Shown here piece after piece: positions 1-7,230 of a stretch of DNA of 24,402 nucleotides; position 1 is the stretch's first letter; every line of letters begins with the position of its first letter. Source of the DNA: a virus. The position numbers and the translations under genes were made by a program. The stretch lies in the IMG/VR virus record IMGVR_UViG_3300023180_005952, positions 1-24,402 of that record, one strand, 5' to 3'. The notes under the pieces are model-generated. The model saw only the letters and a program-made list of their open reading frames with translations, was not told the DNA's origin and did not search any database.

Positions 1-105
1 TGTTGCCTTTGTATTCAAAGGTCGTTGAATTTCCTCAAGCAGTTTCTTTTTCTGCGTTTGGTCTGGATGCATGTATTTGCAGGCGAAGCCTATACGTTTA
101 ATCAT
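1..105 (-). CDS. uvsE: UV damage endonuclease UvsE/UvdE, N-terminal part (cut by window edge)
   Basis: The 35 visible codons begin MIKRIGFACKYMHPDQ and continue with a lysine-rich helix and EEIQRPLNTKAT. This matches the start of the UvsE (UV DNA damage endonuclease, TIM-barrel) proteins I know from marine T4-like phages. The enzyme nicks DNA 5' of UV lesions in an excision-repair route. The catalytic residues lie beyond the window. ATG at 105 is chosen because the family starts within a residue or two of the RIGFACKY strand. No Shine-Dalgarno precedes it, and a perfect promoter -10 box ends only 6 bases upstream, so the transcript is probably leaderless. The upstream HNH-like gene ends 18 bases away on the same strand. 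Identification rests on recalled family resemblance over a short stretch. Confidence 0.75.
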   Translation of the reverse strand, partial: MIKRIGFACKYMHPDQTQKKKLLEEIQRPLNTKAT

Positions 106-111
106 GTAATT

Positions 112-140
112 ATTATACCTGAATTAGTTATCATTGTCAA
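112..140 (-). promoter_or_regulatory. Sigma70-type promoter for uvsE
   Basis: On the minus strand TTGACA (140-135) is followed by exactly 17 bases and TATAAT (117-112), a perfect consensus match. The -35 box lies inside the last codons of the HNH-like gene. The expected transcription start falls at about 104-106, on the uvsE ATG (105). Confidence 0.85.
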
Positions 141-642
141 CTGTTTTAGATAATTCATATTTTAGCAGATACAACATTTGCATTAGTGTTGCATTGTTTC
201 TGTATCTGTTTGCCAAATTACTCATGACCTGAAAGTTTGATAGATCATAAAGTTTTGTTCCGCCTCGACTTTGTTGATCTATGTGATCCATGCTAGGTCG
301 AAACAGATCATGATTGGTAGAATGATGTTTTCCTAACCCATAATCAAGCAGTGTTCCAAAAACAGGACATCGATCGGGTGCATGATGATATAACTCTACA
401 GGATCGACACCATAACGATTTCCGCTATGGCACCAAATCCATTTAAGATCCTTATGCTTTAAGAAATGCTCATACAGTTTATAAGAGCCGCCGTGTGTGG
501 CAGGATCATATGATAAAAAGAACTCCTTATTCCTAATTTGTTCTTCTATTTTGTCCTTGTCCTTGATAGGAATAGCGCCGGGGAGAACGCTAAGATTCTC
601 CCCTAACGTTTCTATCAAATTGTTAAACTGTGACTGCTTCAT
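124..642 (-). CDS. HNH-endonuclease-like phage protein
   Basis: About 172 residues. The C-terminal half has the layout of small phage HNH-type proteins: a CP-x-G segment (CPVFGTLLDYG), then RPSMDHIDQQSRGG with the DH pair, then a Leu-Ser-Asn-Phe-Gln-Val-Met-Ser segment leading into LANRYRNNAT. The family binds and nicks DNA with one metal ion. Whether this copy is an active nuclease, a homing-type element or a DNA-binding protein cannot be told. I chose ATG 642 because GAGG stands 6 bases before it; the frame is also open to an ATG at 672, which would deepen the overlap with the ParB-like gene upstream from 20 to 50 bases. The end carries the -35 box of the uvsE promoter. It is probably co-transcribed with the ParB-like gene. 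Confidence 0.65.
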   Translation of the reverse strand: MKQSQFNNLIETLGENLSVLPGAIPIKDKDKIEEQIRNKEFFLSYDPATHGGSYKLYEHFLKHKDLKWIWCHSGNRYGVDPVELYHHAPDRCPVFGTLLDYGLGKHHSTNHDLFRPSMDHIDQQSRGGTKLYDLSNFQVMSNLANRYRNNATLMQMLYLLKYELSKTVDNDN

Positions 643-2029
643 CTTCTTCCTCGAATTCATAATCAGCATCATTAAATTCCTGCTGATTGTATTCTTCCGA
701 GTCTAGACGATCCCACTGTTTATTGTCCATGATCAATACAGGATTGATTACGTATTCAACTGTGGTACCATTCTTACGAACTACGGGAGGAAGTTCAATT
801 TTTAATTGGCTCTTGCTGTTCAATCCTTCTGGATGAGTACGATAGTAATCATAGTTAAGGATCATGCTACGAAGAGCACTTGCAATCATAAACGGAAAAC
901 TTTCCTGTCGTCCTCGGAAATCGTCCGAATCCTTAGGATATGTTCTTTGAATAAGTTTGCGTAGATCTCCCCAAAGCGTTCCATTACCATTAGAACGATT
1001 AGGAGTGGTTGTTCGATCTGGATAGTATGCTTGGATGGCATTTACTAATTCAGATTCTAACTTGCGTAACTCTGTAGGACTGTAGTCGTGATTCTTAGTG
1101 TAATACCACATGAGTGTACAAACACCCCACACAGTTGCATGATCTAATTCACCATTACCCCATGCTGTTCGAACTGTTCGAATCGCACGTTTGAAAATGT
1201 CTTCACCATACTGTCCACGATAATCATAGAGTTTCTCAGCACGGTTACAACTTCCAGCACTCTTAGGAGTACCTTGAGTCGCAATGGCAAATGCTTCTTG
1301 TTCTGCAAGTTCGTTAAATAAATTTAGATAAGGTGCATCACCTGCCTTTGCAGGAAAGCCTTCACGCTCCATTGCTTGGGCACGATAAACCCGAACCTTA
1401 TAATCATCGTACCATTCAGTACGCTTGTTAGAAATGTTACGAGCACCAAACTGATTGGCATTATCACTCTTGTTCTTGCTCACAATGTATGTTGCAGGCA
1501 ATACACGAGCACCAACTAATGCTCTTGAGCAGGTAGCGTGTTGTGAATCGTTAACATCTAGTGTACCATCCTCGTCCTTACGACCGTGGGCAGGATCACA
1601 TAATTTAGTATCCCATTCAACTAGAATGTCCTTGATGATGTGTGCCACATCAATGTTACGTTGTACGTTATAATCGATGTAAACATTATCCCATTCGAAT
1701 TCTTCTGCGCCCTGTACACGCTCACTTTCAATGAAGTAAGGAAGATTGTAACCGTAGAAAATGCTCTTGCCAGTGCTAGGATCGATACTATCTCTCATAA
1801 CCCTAAGAACTTCTTTTACTACATTTAGGAATGGTTGACGTTTGGGCATGAAGCCCGAACAATCAATTACTTTAGTTTTTAAGCCTTTAATAAGTTCCTT
1901 CAAATCTCCGTCGGGCTGACCCGCTAGACTTGTAAGTCCCTTAGTTCTTTCTTCGATAGGACCAAAGATTCGTTCAAGATCATCCCCAAACTCATCAAGT
2001 AAATCCTCATGATAGAAACGTTCACTCAT
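623..2029 (-). CDS. ParB/sulfiredoxin-fold (DGQHR-like) protein
   Basis: 468 residues. Residues about 117-185 resemble the ParB-N/Srx fold: YNVQR, then VAHIIKDILVEWD, then DVNDSQHATCSRALVG, which takes the place of the usual DGQHR-xxA-xxx-G, then VLPATYIV. The Gly and Arg of DGQHR are changed to Ser (162) and Ala (165), so nucleotide-binding or nuclease activity of ParB/DndB-like relatives cannot be assumed. The rest is not recognisable. The C-terminus is strongly acidic (EEYNQQEFNDADYEFEEEDE), which often suits a DNA-mimic or protein-interaction tail. The start is supported by GGAGG 7 bases upstream. It is transcribed from its own promoter (2103-2075) and overlaps the HNH-like gene by 20 bases, suggesting coupled translation. 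The fold assignment is moderate; the function is unknown. Confidence 0.6.
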   Translation of the reverse strand: MSERFYHEDLLDEFGDDLERIFGPIEERTKGLTSLAGQPDGDLKELIKGLKTKVIDCSGFMPKRQPFLNVVKEVLRVMRDSIDPSTGKSIFYGYNLPYFIESERVQGAEEFEWDNVYIDYNVQRNIDVAHIIKDILVEWDTKLCDPAHGRKDEDGTLDVNDSQHATCSRALVGARVLPATYIVSKNKSDNANQFGARNISNKRTEWYDDYKVRVYRAQAMEREGFPAKAGDAPYLNLFNELAEQEAFAIATQGTPKSAGSCNRAEKLYDYRGQYGEDIFKRAIRTVRTAWGNGELDHATVWGVCTLMWYYTKNHDYSPTELRKLESELVNAIQAYYPDRTTTPNRSNGNGTLWGDLRKLIQRTYPKDSDDFRGRQESFPFMIASALRSMILNYDYYRTHPEGLNSKSQLKIELPPVVRKNGTTVEYVINPVLIMDNKQWDRLDSEEYNQQEFNDADYEFEEEDEAVTV

Positions 2030-2074
2030 ATTTTAGCCTCCATAGTGCCTTTAGTTGTTTAACAATATGTCTAT

Positions 2075-2103
2075 ATTATAGCAATATTATAGTGATTTGT
2101 CAA
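2075..2103 (-). promoter_or_regulatory. Sigma70-type promoter for the ParB-like/HNH unit
   Basis: TTGACA (2103-2098), 17-base spacer, TATAAT (2080-2075), all on the minus strand. It lies 11 bases after the FkbM stop codon and about 45 bases before the ParB-like ATG, leaving a leader with a GGAGG ribosome site. A second TATAAT lies inside the spacer, 11 bases upstream of the -10. Confidence 0.85.
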
Positions 2104-2114
2104 CCTTAATGTGT

Positions 2115-3167
2115 TTATTGGAAATCAAAAAGACTTTCAAAAGTGTTGTTTTTCTGCTCCATTGCACCATAATCGGTTGATTGATGTACTTCCATAGGTA
2201 CAAACAGTCTGTCCATGTATTTTGGAATTTGGACATGTGTCATTCCAAGATCCTTGCCCCAATGCAGATTAGCCTGTTCCTTGTTCATGGGTCGCCTAAT
2301 CGCACAAACGCAGGTGTAGTTCAAATCCTTAAAGAAGTTGTACAAGTCCTGAGGATTGTATCCAAACAATTCACACTGCCTAGGAACGATCTCAACCTGT
2401 ACGCTTGGACGATATTTCTTGATTGTTTGCTCTGCACCCTGAATTACCATCAATTCGGATCCTTCAACATCAATTTTAATTGCATCAACATCCTCAAAAT
2501 TATAACTGTCGATTGTTCTTTTTGGAACATTAACCAATTGTTGGCTCTTTCTTAATTTTACATCCTGTCCTTCTGGAACAACATGATTGTGTCCTCCGTG
2601 ATCCAAATGATCGATGATGTCTATGGAACCTGTATTTGTGTTTGACAGGGCAACATCATGAACAGTAATATTTGCTTTAATGTCCATTGACTGTGGCACT
2701 CCTTTATAGATGTACCAACTTCCCTCAGAAGATTCGTCCCTATATAGAGATCCTTCCTCGTCAGTTCCTTTCCAATAAACACCCTTAAGATTTTGTTTCT
2801 TAGCAATATCAATGTTTGCTCTTAGCATTTTAAGAGTTGTTGGAGTGGGCTCAAATGCTTCTACGTTCTGTGCCCATTCGCCGTATGCTATTGTATTATT
2901 ACCAACATTCGCACCAACATCAATTATGCGCCTTGCATTTGGATATATTGTTCGAATTAGTCTTGAATTATTTCCTTGATAATAAACGTTGTTTCCGCTA
3001 AACCTAGGTCCTTGCAAGTTGTCATGTGCAAGAAGCCAATAGCATCTACCAAATTTATTAATTACTAAACGGAAGTTAGGATCTTGAAATAGACCGCTTG
3101 TTTCTTTAAACCCGAAGTTTTGTTCAAATTCAGTCTCCGAGATAACTGCTGTAATTTTCTGTGGCAT
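2115..3167 (-). CDS. FkbM-family SAM-dependent methyltransferase
   Basis: 350 residues. Class I methyltransferase motif I is IIDVGANVGNNT (about 81-92), followed by the acidic loop VEAFEP (about 102-107). The FkbM hallmark VDAIKIDVEGSELMVIQGA sits at about 227-246 and is followed by RPSVQVEI. FkbM enzymes O-methylate sugars or other hydroxyls; in phages they usually accompany glycan or envelope-modifying genes. That fits here, because the next unit upstream holds kdsA, a glycosyltransferase and a phosphomannomutase-like gene. The N-terminal 75 residues are an extension of unknown role. ATG 3167 has AGGAG 6 bases upstream. It has its own promoter and stands as a single-gene unit. The acceptor is unknown. 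Confidence 0.85.
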   Translation of the reverse strand: MPQKITAVISETEFEQNFGFKETSGLFQDPNFRLVINKFGRCYWLLAHDNLQGPRFSGNNVYYQGNNSRLIRTIYPNARRIIDVGANVGNNTIAYGEWAQNVEAFEPTPTTLKMLRANIDIAKKQNLKGVYWKGTDEEGSLYRDESSEGSWYIYKGVPQSMDIKANITVHDVALSNTNTGSIDIIDHLDHGGHNHVVPEGQDVKLRKSQQLVNVPKRTIDSYNFEDVDAIKIDVEGSELMVIQGAEQTIKKYRPSVQVEIVPRQCELFGYNPQDLYNFFKDLNYTCVCAIRRPMNKEQANLHWGKDLGMTHVQIPKYMDRLFVPMEVHQSTDYGAMEQKNNTFESLFDFQ

Positions 3168-3211
3168 ATGTTTCTCCTATCATGTAAACAGATTATGCTC
3201 TATTTTCTTAT

Positions 3212-3240
3212 ATTATATATGTAATTTATTTTTTTGTCAA
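3212..3240 (-). promoter_or_regulatory. Sigma70-type promoter for the FkbM gene
   Basis: TTGACA (3240-3235), 17 bases, TATAAT (3217-3212). The TGA stop codon of the upstream phosphomannomutase-like gene (3239-3237) is part of the -35 box itself. The leader to the ATG is about 45 bases and ends with AGGAG. Confidence 0.85.
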
Positions 3241-3944
3241 GAAGAAATAGACTTTAATATTTCCCAGGCATCTTTCCAATCTTTAATATTGTAGCAAACG
3301 CCTAGATCTTTATTAATAATTTCTTTCTTTAATGGATAATCATTTCCTTCCGGATGCATTGCATCGCCAAAGAAATGTATTTCGTCTTTTGGATCAAAGT
3401 CTCTTAGTATTTGAGATTTGTTATGGCCCTTTGGAAAAATATCAATACCTGTTTCTCCACCCACTCTTGCTTCCATGTCAGGAAACAGCGTATTAAATGC
3501 TTTTGCAATTCTGTTTCTTTCGTTTATTCTTACATCGTGTTCGATGTACAGTTTTCTTTCACCTAGTGTAGCATTTCTACCTACTACGCTAAAATTAACC
3601 ATACCGGGACGATGTTCGAAATGTAAACCTGTTCGTAATACAAATTCACTCTCGGTCAAACATGTTGTTAAAAAATCAGCAGCAGATTCTGTCAATTCCC
3701 AATCGCTGGTATAAACATTTTTATCCTGTTCCCATACAGAACTTCCCGAACAGTTATAAACTCTAACAGCAAAATTATAAACAACAGAACCAACCTGTTC
3801 CAGTGTTTTACTCTTATCGCTTCCTGTTACTAGATATGTGTTATGCTGTTCTTGGAACTTAATAAACCATTTTTGAAATTCGGGATCAATATTTCTCCTG
3901 CTAGGAGTGAGAGTCCCATCGACATCGAATATAAAATGTTTCAT
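3237..3944 (-). CDS. HAD hydrolase of the eukaryotic-type phosphomannomutase (PMM) family
   Basis: 235 residues, close to the roughly 245 of eukaryotic PMM. HAD motif I is FDVDGT (Asp7 nucleophile, Asp9 acid/base). The cap region carries PGMVNFSVVGRNA, matching the GMxNxSxxGR signature of PMM1/PMM2, and is followed by VGGETGIDIFPKGHNKSQIL, matching the GGxxxxDxFPxGxxK segment. HAD motif IV is FFGDAMHPEGND. True PMM enzymes interconvert mannose-6-phosphate and mannose-1-phosphate, feeding GDP-mannose; a plain sugar phosphatase is the alternative. It starts on a TAATG overlap with the 2OG-oxygenase gene upstream and is the last gene of the queD-kdsA unit, beside glycan genes. A eukaryotic-type PMM is unusual in a phage. 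Family call strong, substrate inferred. Confidence 0.75.
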   Translation of the reverse strand: MKHFIFDVDGTLTPSRRNIDPEFQKWFIKFQEQHNTYLVTGSDKSKTLEQVGSVVYNFAVRVYNCSGSSVWEQDKNVYTSDWELTESAADFLTTCLTESEFVLRTGLHFEHRPGMVNFSVVGRNATLGERKLYIEHDVRINERNRIAKAFNTLFPDMEARVGGETGIDIFPKGHNKSQILRDFDPKDEIHFFGDAMHPEGNDYPLKKEIINKDLGVCYNIKDWKDAWEILKSISS

Positions 3945-4468
3945 TATAGCCTCTTAATTTTTTCTAAGAAGAACAACATGCATAATCTAGATTGTTCCCC
4001 TTCACCGAATAAATTCATAGCAGAATGATATTCTTGTGCGTTGTATGCTATTAATCTATTATACTTGTTGCTCATTACAACATCAGGAAAATATTCTTCG
4101 TTAATTTTTCTATACGTTTGTGTACCGCAATCCATCGGAGCGTCGGGTGATAAAAAAACTATTCCTGCGGTAATTGCTTTGTCTTGATGAACTTTGTCCT
4201 CAATCCATTGAGAATCTTTCTTATCCTGTTCGCGTGTTTGATGAAAGTAAATTGGCCCCTCATATTCATAATTTGCATGACCGTAGTATTCTAAAATAAT
4301 TTTAGAACATATTTCGTTATAAAAATCAATATTAATTTCATGCAAGGGTTTTGATCTTATTCCTTCGAAGAATTGATGCGGCTGTCTTGGCTGATAATCT
4401 AATGCCAATGCAAAATTTCTTACAGCATTAGGGTCATCAAAAAAATTATCAACTACTATGGTTTTCAT
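3944..4468 (-). CDS. 2-oxoglutarate/Fe(II)-dependent oxygenase-like protein
   Basis: 174 residues. A double-stranded beta-helix oxygenase is suggested by VHQDKAITAGIVFLS (His94-x-Asp96), then CGTQTYR, then NRLIAYNAQEYHSAMNLFG (distal His148) and Arg161 in QSRLCMLFFLE, which would hold 2-oxoglutarate. That gives the HxD...H...R layout of prolyl-hydroxylase-like oxygenases. It overlaps the upstream glycosyltransferase by ATGA (4 bases) and the downstream PMM-like gene by TAATG, so the three are translationally coupled. The substrate is unknown; a sugar nucleotide, a glycan or a protein side chain are all possible. Family call moderate to good. Confidence 0.65.
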   Translation of the reverse strand: MKTIVVDNFFDDPNAVRNFALALDYQPRQPHQFFEGIRSKPLHEINIDFYNEICSKIILEYYGHANYEYEGPIYFHQTREQDKKDSQWIEDKVHQDKAITAGIVFLSPDAPMDCGTQTYRKINEEYFPDVVMSNKYNRLIAYNAQEYHSAMNLFGEGEQSRLCMLFFLEKIKRL

Positions 4469-5277
4469 TTCCAGTTCTCTAATACTACCTTATCTTGCAC
4501 GATTCCAGGATTAGGATCTCCATGAAAAACCATAATGGAACAATCATTAGGAGCCACCACATCATTATTAATTGACGTAAACTGTCGAACACCGTTTATT
4601 ACTTGTAGTTCGGATCGATTTCTAATTTCCCATTTATAGCTCTGTATCCATGCTTCTGGCCAGAACTTAATTCTATCTCTAGCACACTTCCAGGTCCAAT
4701 CTTGATCTCCGTGCATTCTCATTGCTACATCCGGACTTTGTTTAAATTGATCATAGATGTGCTTTTGCGTTCCGTGTACCCAACTCATTACACTGCTGTT
4801 TAGATATTTCCAATCTCTGTGAAATTTTCTGTTAAAGTCTCGAATACCCATGAATGTGTTGCCACTAATTTGTGTAAGTTTATCTATATTATTGCAGATA
4901 ACAACATCTAAATCCATGTATAGTATTCTTCCTTTAAGAGGAAGAGAAGGATCAAACATGTGAACTTTGTGCCACCATCCTTTTCCGTATCCTTGATTTT
5001 TCTGAATTATTAATTCAACATCCTTGATTGGATGCGGATCATCTGTGAGACAAAAAATTCTATGAGGAACAGTTATATTCCTCTTTATCATGTTTCTTAA
5101 TTTTTCTACGTATTCAATGGAGTACTTGTTACCAAACCTTACGCATAATATTACTGCTTCGCTATCAGATAGGGGTACATCAGGTGAGAATTTTTTTAAT
5201 CTTGCCTGTTCTTTTTCAAATTGTCTTTGAAGTTTGTAAGCCTTCCTTTGTTCCTTAGATAGATTTTCCGGATCCAT
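4465..5277 (-). CDS. GT-A-type glycosyltransferase-like protein
   Basis: 270 residues. After a Lys/Glu-rich N-terminal helix (about 1-30), a Rossmann-like start AVILCVRFGNKYS is followed by PHRIFCLTDD, then GRILYMDLDVVICNNID with a DLD (122-124) standing as the DxD metal/nucleotide-sugar motif. Further on are HGDQDW and a late IMVFHGDPNPG, as in GT8-like and related phage transferases. It would move a sugar from a nucleotide donor; donor and acceptor are unknown. AGGG stands 10 bases before ATG 5277, 12 bases after the kdsA stop. Its place between kdsA and the PMM-like gene suggests a shared glycan pathway. Confidence 0.7.
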   Translation of the reverse strand: MDPENLSKEQRKAYKLQRQFEKEQARLKKFSPDVPLSDSEAVILCVRFGNKYSIEYVEKLRNMIKRNITVPHRIFCLTDDPHPIKDVELIIQKNQGYGKGWWHKVHMFDPSLPLKGRILYMDLDVVICNNIDKLTQISGNTFMGIRDFNRKFHRDWKYLNSSVMSWVHGTQKHIYDQFKQSPDVAMRMHGDQDWTWKCARDRIKFWPEAWIQSYKWEIRNRSELQVINGVRQFTSINNDVVAPNDCSIMVFHGDPNPGIVQDKVVLENWK

Positions 5278-5289
5278 TCATTCTTTTCC

Positions 5290-6063
5290 CTAATTTTTGT
5301 AAGCATATTTAACGATATCATCAACGACTTTTTCGAAGTCATGTAGATGCAAAGCATTGGGTCCATCGCTTGGTGCATTATCCGGATCCTTGTGAACTTC
5401 TAAAAAGAAGTTTGTCACACCCATTGCAGATGCAGCGCGAGCCAACCCAGGAACATACCCGCGATTACCGCCACTGCTAGAGCCCATACCTCCGGGTTTT
5501 TGAACGGAGTGGGTAATATCATAAACAATGGGAACGTTATAATTGTCAAGCATAAACTGAAGACCAGTGAAGTCAGTGACCAAAGTATTATATCCAAAAC
5601 TTGTTCCCCTTTCTGTTAGCCATACTTCTTTTGCACCCTCTGTCTTTCCTATAATGCCTTCGGCATCCCACGGTGCTAGAAATTGACCCTTTTTAATATT
5701 AATTACTTTACCAGTTTCTACTGCCTTCCTAATAAGATCAGTTTGTCTACATAGAAATGCTGGTATTTGCAAAACGTCAACAGCATCATTCCATTCTTTC
5801 ACGATATGATCTATTTGATTAACATCATGAACGTCAGTAAGAGTTTTTACATCTTCCTTGTATTTTATGAATTTAAAATCCTTGAGTGTTGCATCCATGC
5901 CAACACCACGCTTGCCATTGATGCTTGTTCTGTTTGCTTTATCATAACTGGCCTTGAAATAGTATTCAATTCCGTGTTTGTCGCACACACGTTTGCATTC
6001 TCTGGCGATTTCAATACTCTGGACTAGTGTTTCGTGCTGGCATGGTCCTGCAATAATTCTCAT
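5290..6063 (-). CDS. kdsA: 3-deoxy-D-manno-octulosonate 8-phosphate synthase
   Basis: 257 residues, near the family's usual length. All hallmark segments are present: AGPCQHE at the start, YYFKASYDKANRTS, TDVHD, LQIPAFLCRQTDL, INIKKGQFLAP, GTSFGYNTLV, DITHSVQKPGG, SSSGGNR, and FLEVHKDPDNAPSDGPN. KdsA condenses phosphoenolpyruvate with arabinose-5-phosphate to give KDO-8-phosphate for lipopolysaccharide. Cys8 in AGPC, with the later His, Glu and Asp, marks the metal-dependent class (Aquifex-like) rather than the E. coli class, which has Asn there. GAGG in the end of queD lies 5 bases before ATG 6063, so the two genes are tightly coupled. A phage copy could alter host KDO/LPS or make a KDO-like sugar for a phage glycan. 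Confidence 0.93.
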   Translation of the reverse strand: MRIIAGPCQHETLVQSIEIARECKRVCDKHGIEYYFKASYDKANRTSINGKRGVGMDATLKDFKFIKYKEDVKTLTDVHDVNQIDHIVKEWNDAVDVLQIPAFLCRQTDLIRKAVETGKVINIKKGQFLAPWDAEGIIGKTEGAKEVWLTERGTSFGYNTLVTDFTGLQFMLDNYNVPIVYDITHSVQKPGGMGSSSGGNRGYVPGLARAASAMGVTNFFLEVHKDPDNAPSDGPNALHLHDFEKVVDDIVKYAYKN

Positions 6064-6528
6064 TTACGCCTCGTATATCGCAGAGTTGGCACCGTGCTCA
6101 TAGCACTCTACGCTTTTTACTCTTACCGTTGGGTTAAGAGCAGTTCCATCATCCTTTGACTTTTGAATGATCTCTGCCATCTTATAAAATGCCATTTCAG
6201 CAAAACGTTCTGCACCCACTGCCGGAACGACTCTCACGTCTGCTACATGACTCGGAAGACTCTCAAGCAAATCTTTTTCTGGATCATCAGCGGCAATTAC
6301 CGTTGTGTGATCAAATGTGTCTTCCAGCCAATTCTTAAATTCCTTGAGTCCACCAAAGTCCATTACCCAATTGCGTTCATCGAGCGAATCACATTCAAAG
6401 ATCAATTTAAATCCTAGACTGTAACCATGCAATAGTGAACAGTGTGAGTGTGTGCTACGCCACTGTCTGAAACAGCAAGACAGACCCCTGTCGTTGCCAT
6501 AATTTTTAGTTGAATAAAATTTTCCCAT
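6064..6528 (-). CDS. queD: QueD / 6-pyruvoyl-tetrahydropterin synthase-like enzyme
   Basis: 154 residues with the PTPS/QueD fold signature: HSHCSLLHGYSLGFKLIF (about 27-44, Cys30 and His34), MDFGGLKEFKNWLE (56-69), FDHTTVIAADDP (Asp73, His74) and the closing VECYEHGANSAIYEA with the conserved Glu. QueD makes 6-carboxy-tetrahydropterin from dihydroneopterin triphosphate, the first deazaguanine step. The usual CxxxHGH zinc motif reads C-SLL-HGY here, so one His ligand is replaced by Tyr36. A QueC-like PP-loop protein lies at 21,450-22,190, so deazaguanine chemistry is plausible. AGGAG stands about 7 bases before the ATG. It follows a possible 21-residue leader ORF and heads the sugar operon. 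Confidence 0.85.
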   Translation of the reverse strand: MGKFYSTKNYGNDRGLSCCFRQWRSTHSHCSLLHGYSLGFKLIFECDSLDERNWVMDFGGLKEFKNWLEDTFDHTTVIAADDPEKDLLESLPSHVADVRVVPAVGAERFAEMAFYKMAEIIQKSKDDGTALNPTVRVKSVECYEHGANSAIYEA

Positions 6529-6530
6529 TA

Positions 6531-6596
6531 TTATCTCCTATAGTTAATAACGGCGGCAGAATTAGAAGGGTTGACGCCAAGTCCTGTGTTAAACAT
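6531..6596 (-). CDS. Possible 21-residue leader peptide before queD
   Basis: ATG 6596 opens 21 codons (MFNTGLGVNPSNSAAVI then NYRR) ending with TAA 2 bases before the queD ATG. Its last codons contain the queD ribosome site AGGAG. The ATG lies 7 bases after the -10 box of the queD promoter, so it would be read from a leaderless mRNA. There is no Shine-Dalgarno for it. It may be an attenuator, a translational-coupling leader or chance. I do not recognise the peptide. Confidence 0.35.
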   Translation of the reverse strand: MFNTGLGVNPSNSAAVINYRR

Positions 6597-6603
6597 AAAA
6601 CTA

Positions 6604-6632
6604 ATTATACGATCTATTTAGGCAAAGGTCAA
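6604..6632 (-). promoter_or_regulatory. Sigma70-type promoter for the queD-kdsA-glycan unit
   Basis: TTGACC (6632-6627), 17 bases, TATAAT (6609-6604). The -35 box is made of the TTG ACC (Leu-Thr) codons near the end of the upstream gene. The leader to queD is about 70 bases. It would drive queD, kdsA, the glycosyltransferase, the oxygenase and the PMM-like gene. Confidence 0.82.
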
Positions 6633-7226
6633 GTTCTTGGTTACCAAAACTTCAAATGTGACATTAGGATATCGCCATTTTTTTGGTAGAACCCAATCCT
6701 TAGTATTTAGGACCTTAAATTTTGTATCAGGAAAACTTTCAAATACCTTTCCAATCTGGTATTCCCAATACGAATGGTCAATGGGTTTACTATTTTTATC
6801 GGAATAGTTAAGTGTTCCTTTGTATATGTTATTAACCTTTTCATCTATTCCATAAAGATCAAACCCTATAAGAGTTACATCGTTATCAAGATTGGCCGCT
6901 AACAATACGGCATATGGACCACTCCCCCAATGTATTGGATTGTCTATTTTTGCTCTGCTGGTATCGTATGGAAGATCAGGAACCTGATGAATTCTCTTGT
7001 CCTTCTTGATCTTTCTAAAATATCTAAACCAATCGGGCCTTACATAAATTTTTGAATTATCTGCATTGCTGTGTTCTATTGCTTCTTCAACCATTCTTCT
7101 GTCACAGCATACTAAATGATCAACGGCAATATCTCTAATCAAGGCATTGCACCCTACGATTACGTTACTTCTGTCTAGATTGATTTGCTGTCGGCTCTGG
7201 CCGTTGCCAACTACGAGGACAGGCAT
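6618..7226 (-). CDS. Phage-conserved Rossmann-like protein, possible sugar transferase (MptE/sialyltransferase-like)
   Basis: 202 residues. It opens with MPVLVVGNGQS followed by VIVGCNALIRDIAVDHLVCCD, a pattern of GxGPS-type Rossmann folds found in DUF115/MptE-like proteins and some phage sialyltransferase-like enzymes. The middle has WGSGPYAVLLAAN, then DVTLIGFDLYGI, YKGTLNY and HSYWEYQIGKVFESFPDTKF. Similar small proteins occur in marine T4-like phages, but I know no proven function. It starts 4 bases after the tail-fibre-like gene, whose last codons hold AGGTAGG as ribosome site, so it is probably expressed late with it and might modify a virion glycan. Confidence in the gene is high, in the function low. 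Confidence 0.6.
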   Translation of the reverse strand: MPVLVVGNGQSRQQINLDRSNVIVGCNALIRDIAVDHLVCCDRRMVEEAIEHSNADNSKIYVRPDWFRYFRKIKKDKRIHQVPDLPYDTSRAKIDNPIHWGSGPYAVLLAANLDNDVTLIGFDLYGIDEKVNNIYKGTLNYSDKNSKPIDHSYWEYQIGKVFESFPDTKFKVLNTKDWVLPKKWRYPNVTFEVLVTKNLTFA

Positions 7227-7230
7227 TTGC

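Noticed and set aside
5415-5597. A 60-codon hydrophobic, holin-like frame on the same strand inside kdsA
   Set aside because: It begins with TTG, is entirely inside kdsA in another frame, and its hydrophobicity follows from the U-rich second positions of that frame.
6529-6603. A preQ1 riboswitch in the queD leader
   Set aside because: I could not find the short stem followed by the A-rich tail and ribosome-site pairing of preQ1-I, nor a preQ1-II layout; the stretch is better explained by the small ORF.
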